Source: Clostridia bacterium (GTDB taxonomy: Bacteria; Bacillota; Clostridia; Oscillospirales; Acutalibacteraceae). Taken from it: DNA of 24,914 nt. The number at the start of each line of letters is the position of its first letter. Positions within the stretch are counted from its first letter, which is position 1. The notes below the pieces were generated by a model. The model did not search any database. It had not been told where the DNA came from and saw nothing but the letters and a program-made list of their open reading frames with translations. Of this stretch, positions 7,101 to 12,664 are shown piece by piece. The DNA is taken from assembly GCA_900754145.1 (NCBI GenBank), contig CAAEBW010000271.1, positions 1 to 24,914 of the forward strand. The letters run 5' to 3'. The translations under genes were made by a program, and so were the position numbers.

Positions 7101-8906
7101 GGCTCTGCCGAGCTTGTAACCGTTGTAAAATCCAATATGCCGCAAAAAGGCAGAATTACCGTAAATAAAAACGGTGAAGTATTCTCCTCTGTGACAGAAA
7201 CAGACGGTATTTTTCAGCCGGTTTACGAGATTAAGGGTCTTAAAGGTGCTGTGTATGAGATTATCACTGTCCAAGATGTAATTACACTTGACGGTACGGT
7301 ACGCTATACCGAGGGACAGGTTGTAGATACAATTACTACCGACAAAAACGGTAAGGCAACCTCTAAGCTTCTTTATCTCGGCAAATATGAAATTCACGAG
7401 GTAAAGGCACCCTACGGTATGATACTTAACAAAGAGCCTGTAAATGTTGAGTTGGTTTATGCCGGAGAGCTTGTAGATGTCACAAGTATCTCTGCCTCCT
7501 TTGTAAACGAAAGACAGAAAATCGTTATTGACCTTAAAAAGACAATGGAGCAGGACGGCATCTTTAATATCGGCTCCAATGGCGAAATTATCAATGTTCG
7601 GTTTGGCTTGTATGCGGCTGAGGATATGACTGCCGCAGACGGTAAGGTTATTCCTAAAGACGCACTTCTTGAAACCGCATACTGTGATAAGGACGGCAAC
7701 ATCGTATTTGCTACCGATTTACCCGTAGGTGTAAGCGTGTATGTTAAGGAAGTAGCTACCGATTGCCATTATGTTATGAACGGGGACAGTTTTAAGATTG
7801 ACTTTGATTACGCAGGTCAGGATACCGAAACGGTCAGCACTACCGTAAACGGCGGCAAGGCAATCGAAAACGAGATTCTTCGCGGTTCTGTTCTCGGCAA
7901 AAAGCTAGATGAAGACGGATTTAATATCTGCGGTGCGTTATTCGGTCTTTTCCGTGCAGATGAAACGGAATTTTCAGAAGAAACCGCACTGCTTACCTGT
8001 GAGTCTAACGAAATCGGCGTATTCCTTTTCGAGAATGTTCCATACGGTAAGTGGATAGTCCGTGAAATCAAGTCGGCTCCTGCATTTGTTCTAAATGGGA
8101 GCAATTACGAAGTTATCATTGACGAAGACGGAGAAACCGTACAAATTGAAGTGGAAAACAAGTATATTGTAGGCTCGGTTCAGACTATCAAGGTGGATAA
8201 GGATTATCCCGAAAACACCTTGTCCGGTGCTGTGTTTGAAATTTATGTCGATGTGGATAACGACAAGGAATTTAACCCCCGAATCGATCTGCTTGTCGGT
8301 GAAATGGTCGAGGGTGAGAACGGTCTTCACACCATGGAAAATCTTCGCTATAACGGATATTTCCTGTATGAGAAAACCGCACCCGAGGGGTTCCTCAAGG
8401 ACGATGGCTATTACTACTTTGAAATTCGTGTAGACGGCGAGGTTGTTACGGTCGAAAATGAAGTCGGCGTTGGTTTTGTCAACGAAGCAATAAAAAGCAA
8501 TGTCAAGATTATTAAGAAGGACGCAGATACGGGCGAATTACTATCCGGCGTTGAATTTGGGCTTTATGACCTTGACGGCAAAGAAATTGCAAAGGGCGTG
8601 ACCGATGAAAAGGGCGAGCTTCTTTTTGAGAAAATCCGCTTTGGCAGGTATGAGCTTAAGGAGCTTAAACAGAAGGACGGTTATTACAGGAATGAAAATG
8701 TTATTTCCGTAGAAATTACTGAAGACGGACAGATATACACCTTTGAGTTTACCAATAAGAAGATACCCGAAGAGCCTAAAAGCCCTCAAACCGGAGATAA
8801 CAGAAATATCGGTTTATGGTTTGCCGTTATGTGCCTCTCAGTGCTTGCAATTATCGGACTTGGCATACATAACCGCAGAGTACAAAATATTAAGAAAAGA
8901 GGTTAA
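4164..8906 (+). CDS. Thioester-domain surface adhesin with Cna_B/SpaA stalk and sortase signal
   Basis: A 1580-residue secreted wall protein. Signal peptide: about 1-27 (ends MAAAA-P). Thioester domain: about 30-205, with the motif YCIEPG (Cys71) and the TQxA-type motif AATQAIIWEY (Gln134). These two residues form an internal Cys-Gln thioester in the family and let it bond covalently to amines on a target surface. Stalk: many prealbumin-like Cna_B/SpaA modules from about 222 to 1532. Modules beginning KTSEDG (Lys325, 409, 502, 595) carry the Lys, Glu (LSEV/VTEV) and terminal Asn (398, 491, 584, 675) expected for intramolecular isopeptide bonds; later modules are more diverged. Sorting signal: SPQTG at 1540-1544, a hydrophobic segment and a basic tail. 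SPxTG-type signals are used by class B-like sortases in Clostridia; no sortase is encoded here. Start: ATG 4164 behind AAAGGAAAAAAGG. Placed directly ahead of the secretion genes, it plausibly holds mating cells together, as the unrelated PrgB does on pCF10. Confidence 0.9.
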   Translation: MKIIKSFVALLISLSILLGASVMAAAAPAVGTTCYVDTHTSCVSSSTGNTYRAVNSIKYMTVRNDGTVCYCIEPGVVFTRTFYKASKPTENSTWLNMSAAVRESVALTAMFGFPSCTAAQLGVSSNHDAYAATQAIIWEYITGERTNPSQSMGSRGQGIKGTPAETAYWNILSKIQEYQSDSRYVATAETNVDLVVLTSASASTEQGLLYFIGSPPEYVENKGSIEVYKTGSDGKKLSGAYFKVTNTADRNQSYILGPTNANGYASLSDVVYGTYEVVETVFPTGYYAGNYQTSWTVVLDGSTPNGTAVINAVNEQVPGNCKIVKTSEDGKVDGINFTVTGNGVNMTVTTANGGQVTASNLKPGTYTVTEEAIGKYVPQNSQTVTVVSGQTATVNFSNTLKRGSLSVTKTSEDGLVEGVQFKLSGTSLSGETVEQYAVTNANGIATFSNVLISGNVKYTLSEVNTAERYEVPASQSVAIEWNKVTKVSVYNKLKRGDLEILKTSEDGMVEGIKFRLTGTSLSGEKIDLTAITDARGIARFNDVLITGHSTYTVTEVDTKDYYITPAAQSTSIAWNEVTHKSFYNELKRGSLRVRKTSEDGIVKDMKFRLVGTSDSGIRVDEYAFTDANGVAVFNDILIGKNYVLSEVNTPTRYVVPANQSVDIEWNTVTGTSAENILKKWRADVYKIDLVLDSYKETQGDATLEGAVYGVYKNGDLVDTYITDKNGWFITKYYPCGDNNKWTIKEISPGEGYLLDPTVYEMDVHPGNYTVELNTEYLDVYEDIILGKIALIKHADDGSTQIEHPEENAVFEVFLKSAGSYENAREIERALLTTDEYGFAETSKYLPYGVYVVKQIKGLEGKELMPAFDVYINEDGKTYRYLINNATFEAEIEIVKKDKETGKVIPASGIGFKVRNTDTGEYVIQHINYPVPMDIEIYYTNSTGKLMLPYALPYGNYEIIEQNTCYGYVLDRTPVAFKVDGSAELVTVVKSNMPQKGRITVNKNGEVFSSVTETDGIFQPVYEIKGLKGAVYEIITVQDVITLDGTVRYTEGQVVDTITTDKNGKATSKLLYLGKYEIHEVKAPYGMILNKEPVNVELVYAGELVDVTSISASFVNERQKIVIDLKKTMEQDGIFNIGSNGEIINVRFGLYAAEDMTAADGKVIPKDALLETAYCDKDGNIVFATDLPVGVSVYVKEVATDCHYVMNGDSFKIDFDYAGQDTETVSTTVNGGKAIENEILRGSVLGKKLDEDGFNICGALFGLFRADETEFSEETALLTCESNEIGVFLFENVPYGKWIVREIKSAPAFVLNGSNYEVIIDEDGETVQIEVENKYIVGSVQTIKVDKDYPENTLSGAVFEIYVDVDNDKEFNPRIDLLVGEMVEGENGLHTMENLRYNGYFLYEKTAPEGFLKDDGYYYFEIRVDGEVVTVENEVGVGFVNEAIKSNVKIIKKDADTGELLSGVEFGLYDLDGKEIAKGVTDEKGELLFEKIRFGRYELKELKQKDGYYRNENVISVEITEDGQIYTFEFTNKKIPEEPKSPQTGDNRNIGLWFAVMCLSVLAIIGLGIHNRRVQNIKKRG
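5358..6188 (+). repeat. Three tandem ~93-residue Cna_B modules
   Basis: Residues 399-675 of the adhesin are three consecutive modules with a 93-residue period between their leading lysines (409, 502, 595). Each opens with LKRG(S/D)L and KTSEDG, continues with F(K/R)L(S/T/V)GTS and closes with an Asn four residues before the next LKRG-like junction. They are clearly recent duplicates compared with the diverged modules downstream. At the DNA level they have drifted, so slippage is not expected to be frequent. Confidence 0.85.
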
Positions 8907-8909
8907 GAC

Positions 8910-9383
8910 ATGAAAAAGTATTATTTATCCCATATTGATTTTTCCGAACTCGTTAATGTAACGGCGGATGAAGAACAACTAAGCAGTGCAAGAGAGCGAA
9001 TGACAGAGCTTAAACTGCTCACCGAAAAAGGCAATCCTGCTACCGGGGCAATCAGCTCTATGGTTAGTAGTTTGTCTAAATCGTTTTTTCTCAAGCTGCA
9101 AAGACGACTGCGCTATCGCAAGGGCGGCGTAACGGCGGTAAGAGATACGCTTAAGAAGCTCTATGACCGCAAGGACTACTATGGCTTTTTTCTCTACATC
9201 TCATTTCTGTACGGGTTTCTCGAATGGCAGGTTCCCGTCAGAGTTGTGCTTCTTCCTGCTGTCCCGGAGGCTCTTAAGTGCTATTGCTCGGAGCTTATGG
9301 CGGCTTTCGATAAGTTTATTGAAGAAAACCCCGATGTGAAAATTGATGAGCCTGTCGAGTATGAAGGCCGTACAGATATTTAG
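8910..9383 (+). CDS. Unknown 157-residue protein between adhesin and secretion genes
   Basis: ATG three bases after the adhesin stop, with AAGAGG just upstream inside the adhesin gene, so it is translated from the same message. I do not recognise the family. It is soluble-looking: a mostly helical, basic middle (about 55-90, with LKLQRRLRYRKGG), then a hydrophobic stretch (about 92-118, YYGFFLYISFLYGFLEW) that could be an amphipathic or single membrane-associated helix, and an acidic end. No signal peptide. The constant position between a wall adhesin and a pilin gene hints at a cytoplasmic or membrane-associated accessory of conjugation, which is inference only. Confidence 0.75.
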   Translation: MKKYYLSHIDFSELVNVTADEEQLSSARERMTELKLLTEKGNPATGAISSMVSSLSKSFFLKLQRRLRYRKGGVTAVRDTLKKLYDRKDYYGFFLYISFLYGFLEWQVPVRVVLLPAVPEALKCYCSELMAAFDKFIEENPDVKIDEPVEYEGRTDI

Positions 9384-9402
9384 TACATAAGACGCTCTAT
9401 AT

Positions 9403-9430
9403 GGCAAGGGCGAGTATGTTCGCCATTGCC
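9403..9430 (+). other. Intercistronic hairpin without T-tract
   Basis: GGCAAGGGCGA (9403-9413) pairs with TCGCCATTGCC (9420-9430): 10 of 11 pairs around a 6-nt loop. No T run follows, so it is not a standard terminator. It lies between the 157-residue gene and the pilin gene and could be an RNA processing or stabilising element giving the pilin its own mRNA level. That function is inferred. Confidence 0.5.
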
Positions 9431-9469
9431 TACGGGGTGTTAGATTATCAAATTGTATAGGAGGTAACC

Positions 9470-9811
9470 ATGAAGAAATGGCAAAAGATTCTTATCCTGT
9501 CCGCAATGATTATGATGCTCATATCATCAGCGACAATAACGGCATTTGCGGCGGGAGAAGATTTGTTTCAGGTTGCGGATAACATTATCCGCGATGTATA
9601 TACCAATATTGCCGGAATATCAACCGTTCTGGCGGCGCTTATGTCTGCGATAGCAGTTATCGGTGCGAAAATGTCTAATAATCAGCATAAGGTTGACCAG
9701 AGCTGGGATTGGCTCAAAAGAATATGGATTGCATGGGCGGTAATTAACGGTATCGGTGCATTTATCGCTTATATTGTTCCGTTGTTTGACGGATATAATG
9801 TTCTGCCTTAG
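9470..9811 (+). CDS. VirB2/TrbC-like small membrane pilin candidate
   Basis: A 113-residue protein behind a very good TAGGAGGT site. It has a signal peptide (about 1-28, with an AFA-A cleavage site), then two membrane helices (about 47-66 and 86-106) separated by a short polar loop with KMSNNQHKVDQSWDW. Size, processed leader and two helices are the layout of VirB2/TrbC-type conjugation subunits, and the next gene is VirB6/TrbL-like. It may belong to one of the Firmicutes domains of unknown function in such clusters (DUF3852 or Maff2-like); I cannot settle which. The exceptional ribosome site fits a subunit needed in many copies. Confidence 0.75.
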   Translation: MKKWQKILILSAMIMMLISSATITAFAAGEDLFQVADNIIRDVYTNIAGISTVLAALMSAIAVIGAKMSNNQHKVDQSWDWLKRIWIAWAVINGIGAFIAYIVPLFDGYNVLP

Positions 9812-9870
9812 TTTTAAGTTCTTGCAAAGGCAGGTGATGCTATATTCTTGAAGGAATTTTACAAGGACTA

Positions 9871-11613
9871 TTGCAGTGGATATACGGATTATTTTTAGAT
9901 TTAATGTCCTACTGTGCTAATGCATTACTCGGTGTTATGAGTACCGACCTTACTTTTTTTGAAACCAGTGTGCCTATTGTTACAACACTGTATAAAGTGT
10001 TTGTTGCTGTTGGCTGGGGATTGCTTATCGGAAACTGTGCGTTTCAGTCTATGAAGGCTATGTTTGCAGGATTTGGCTTTGAAACCGAATCACCCGCTAT
10101 ACTTCTTTTAAGAACAGCACTCTTCGGCACATTACTTGTGTTCTCAAAGGATATATGCGATATAGGTCTATCTATCGGCAAGAATGTTATAGACTTACTC
10201 GGTATTCCTTCCACAGTAACTCTCACAATGCCCACCGACACAATGTTCAGCGGTTTGGGGGCAAGTTGGCTTTTAGTTATTATAATCGGATTTATTTTGG
10301 GCTTTCAGCTTATAAAACTGTTCTTTGAAATAGCAGAAAGATATGTTGTTGTGGCTGTTCTTACCCTACTTTGTCCTGTGGGACTTGCTATGGGCGGCAG
10401 TAAATCCACTAAGGATATTTGTGCTGGTTTTATCCGTACATACGCTTCTATGATTGTGATGATGGTAATGAATGTACTGTTCCTAAAGCTGATACTTTCA
10501 GCCCTTGCTACAATGCCGTCAGGCGCTCTTGTTTTGCCTTGGTGTCTGCTTGTTGTCGGTATTGCGAAAACCGCACGAAAAGCAGACCAGCTTATATCCA
10601 AAATCGGAATGAATCCTGCGGTAACGGGTGATCCTCTCGGCGCAGGGAGAGGTATTATGGTTGCGGCAATGGCGGCAAGAACCATTATGAGTGTTGCCGG
10701 TAAAGGCGGCGGAGCTAAAGTCGGCGGCGGTAAAGCTAAGGGAGCCTCGCAAACCAGCTCCACATCCCATTACAGCAATAACCGAGGCGTAAATGTAAGA
10801 AACTCCACAGGCGGTACAAATGTCGGAGGTAATAATGTCGGTGGCAATAATGTGGGCGGCACAAATGTCGGCGGAAATAATATGGCGGCAGGTGCAGCTT
10901 ACGGTGCAACAACCGAAAGCAGTGCTAATACACAGAGAAATAATCAAAGCAGTAATATGGGCGGCGGCAGAACAAATGCAAATACACAGTCTTCATCTAA
11001 TGTTCGGTTCGGTGCAAACAGTTACGGCGGTATAAATAATACTGCTAATGCTCAGTCAGGCAGAAACGGATTTCATAGTTCGGGTAAATCTCAGGTCAAT
11101 AACAACCGTTTCGGCAGTCAACCCGCTGCAGGTAAGAATAACGGTGGCGGTAATAATACAGGCGTACAAAATAAACCTGTCAGCACAGCTCCTCAAGGCA
11201 AAACCGCTGTAGGGGCTGCTCAGGCTAATGCCGGCAGTAATACTACTACCGCAAAAACATCTGCTAAAGCCGTTAAGGGCGGTGCTGCCGCTTCGGCTGT
11301 GCAGAAATCCGGCAAGGGTGCATCTTCCGTTAATCAGACACAGAGAAATACTGCTCAGCAAGCTACCAATAATGCAAAGAAAACCCGTTTCGGCAGTGCT
11401 CAGCCCACAAGCACATCCCGTCAGGGCAGAAACCCCGCGGCTAAACCAAAAACAGCTATGCCGAATGCCCACGGCGTGAGAACTACACCCGGCAGTACAA
11501 AGGCAACTGCAAAGCCTGATAATATTGAAGCGACCGATACCGCAAAAGAAGTATTGCAGGATATTGCAGAAACCGTAACCTCACCGAAGGACGGTGAAAA
11601 TAATGGCAAATAA
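9871..11613 (+). CDS. VirB6/TrbL-like channel protein with long low-complexity tail
   Basis: Polytopic N-terminal half (about 1-250) with roughly six hydrophobic segments. Phrases such as LFLDLMSYCANALLGVMS and ETSVPIVTTLYKVF resemble the VirB6/TrbL-like inner-membrane channel proteins of Firmicutes conjugative elements. The C-terminal 300 residues are hydrophilic and rich in Gly, Asn, Ser, Thr, Ala and Gln. They include a GGNNV/GGTNV tandem (314-337) and three copies of an RFG motif (379, 413, 506). The start is uncertain. TTG at 9871 has no ribosome site. AGGTG at 9832-9836 points to ATT at 9844 in the same frame, which adds ILEGILQGL in keeping with an amphipathic start. Alternatively ATG 9837 opens a 4-codon frame that would need a +1 shift. 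The next gene begins inside its last codons. Confidence 0.85.
   Translation: MQWIYGLFLDLMSYCANALLGVMSTDLTFFETSVPIVTTLYKVFVAVGWGLLIGNCAFQSMKAMFAGFGFETESPAILLLRTALFGTLLVFSKDICDIGLSIGKNVIDLLGIPSTVTLTMPTDTMFSGLGASWLLVIIIGFILGFQLIKLFFEIAERYVVVAVLTLLCPVGLAMGGSKSTKDICAGFIRTYASMIVMMVMNVLFLKLILSALATMPSGALVLPWCLLVVGIAKTARKADQLISKIGMNPAVTGDPLGAGRGIMVAAMAARTIMSVAGKGGGAKVGGGKAKGASQTSSTSHYSNNRGVNVRNSTGGTNVGGNNVGGNNVGGTNVGGNNMAAGAAYGATTESSANTQRNNQSSNMGGGRTNANTQSSSNVRFGANSYGGINNTANAQSGRNGFHSSGKSQVNNNRFGSQPAAGKNNGGGNNTGVQNKPVSTAPQGKTAVGAAQANAGSNTTTAKTSAKAVKGGAAASAVQKSGKGASSVNQTQRNTAQQATNNAKKTRFGSAQPTSTSRQGRNPAAKPKTAMPNAHGVRTTPGSTKATAKPDNIEATDTAKEVLQDIAETVTSPKDGENNGK
10810..10881 (+). repeat. GGNNV/GGTNV tandem repeat in VirB6 tail
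   Basis: Five 15-bp units coding for GG(T/N)N(V/M), residues 314-337 of the VirB6-like protein, with slightly different codons per unit. It is the most regular part of the low-complexity tail and a likely site of length variation between relatives. Confidence 0.8.
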
Positions 11614-12349
11614 AAGCAGTCTTGAGGTTGCGGGCAATCTTGCTCACCATACAAAAGCGCTTTATGACATTATAAAAGCGTTAATGCAGGGCGGTTGGGC
11701 AGCCGCCGCCATGCAGGCTCTTAAACATTATTGGCCGCAGATTTTAGCTGTTTCTCTTATTTTAACACTTTTACCCATCATCATATTCTGCTGTCTTCCT
11801 ATGATGCTGTTCGGCTACGAATCGTCAACAGATACAGAAATATCTGCTATGACGGTACAGGCCCAGACAGTATCAGGATACTATGATAGCTATGAATCGT
11901 ACATAGATGAATGGGTGGAAAGCATTAAAAGTACGGTAATAGACGGCGAAGGTCAAGATACAGAAACAGATGGGACGACCACCGAAGCCGAGAACACGGA
12001 AGAAATCGAATACGAGGTAGTTTTTTCGGGTTCTAAAATACAGAAAAACCGTTTTATAGCGTTGCACGCGGTTACTGTTCGGAACGATCTTAATGCGGTG
12101 ACGGAGGCTGATGTCAAATTGTTTTCCCAAAAGTGTGTTTCATATACCACAAGACCGGCGGCTGAAAATACAGAAAGTGAAACTGAGAGCTCTGAAACAA
12201 CTGATGATGGAGAAACGACCGCCAAAATGATTTTAGACATCTATTACCGAACACCCGACGAAATAATGACAGAAGCGGGATTTGCTGAATCGGATAGAAA
12301 TTGGGCTGAACTAATGTTTAAAGCCCTGGAGGAAGGAGAAATAACATAG
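11603..12349 (+). CDS. Bitopic membrane protein in VirB8 position of the secretion cluster
   Basis: I prefer ATG 11603 (GAAGG at 11586-11590) over GTG 11594. The 248 residues have a short cytoplasmic N-terminus (VAGNLAHHTKALYD), one strong membrane helix (about 46-70, ILAVSLILTLLPIIIFCCLPMM) and an extracellular acidic domain with Thr/Glu-rich spacers (about 118-132 and 186-204). A single anchor with a small outside domain is the layout of VirB8-like scaffold proteins. It also resembles the N-terminal half of the membrane-anchored lysozyme/CHAP proteins found here in related elements, but no hydrolase domain follows. It overlaps the VirB6 gene's 3' end and its stop abuts the next ATG. Function is inferred from position. 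Confidence 0.7.
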   Translation: MANKSSLEVAGNLAHHTKALYDIIKALMQGGWAAAAMQALKHYWPQILAVSLILTLLPIIIFCCLPMMLFGYESSTDTEISAMTVQAQTVSGYYDSYESYIDEWVESIKSTVIDGEGQDTETDGTTTEAENTEEIEYEVVFSGSKIQKNRFIALHAVTVRNDLNAVTEADVKLFSQKCVSYTTRPAAENTESETESSETTDDGETTAKMILDIYYRTPDEIMTEAGFAESDRNWAELMFKALEEGEIT

Positions 12350-12664
12350 ATGGAACCTACCGTTTTCATTCCAACAAACTTTACCGACGCGGGTAAGCTG
12401 CTCGGTATGTTCGAGATACGAAATGTGGTAGAGTGCTTTATCCTATGCGTTCCCATCGCTCTGCTTGCGATATTACTTTCACCGTTCAGGCTTACGGGCA
12501 CGATTATCCTTGTTACGGTGTTGGTTATATCAATCGGAGGTTTTGCGATGATCGGCGTACAGGATTACTCGCTGTTTACCTTTTTGCGTATCTATAACCG
12601 TTTTAAGAAAAATAAAAGAATTATTACTTACAGGGGGACTCAATGGGTAAAGAAAAAAGCGTAA
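12350..12664 (+). CDS. PrgI/VirB3-like small membrane protein
   Basis: A 104-residue protein whose ATG directly follows the previous stop, with GGAGGAAGGAG upstream. It has a short N-terminal strand-like segment (TVFIPTNFTDAGKL) and two hydrophobic helices (about 27-45 and 48-70), then a basic tail. This is the layout of PrgI/VirB3-like proteins, which sit in the membrane next to the VirB4 ATPase and nearly always precede its gene. Its last 22 bases overlap the virB4-like gene. Family call by size, topology and position. Confidence 0.8.
   Translation: MEPTVFIPTNFTDAGKLLGMFEIRNVVECFILCVPIALLAILLSPFRLTGTIILVTVLVISIGGFAMIGVQDYSLFTFLRIYNRFKKNKRIITYRGTQWVKKKA

Noticed and set aside
6750..7397. 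215-codon minus-strand frame opposite the adhesin stalk
   Set aside because: Lies wholly inside the adhesin gene, with no motif or ribosome site; a by-product of codon use in the Cna_B modules.
10305..10947. Long minus-strand frames opposite the VirB6-like gene
   Set aside because: They mirror hydrophobic helices and Gly/Asn repeats of the real gene and show no family features.
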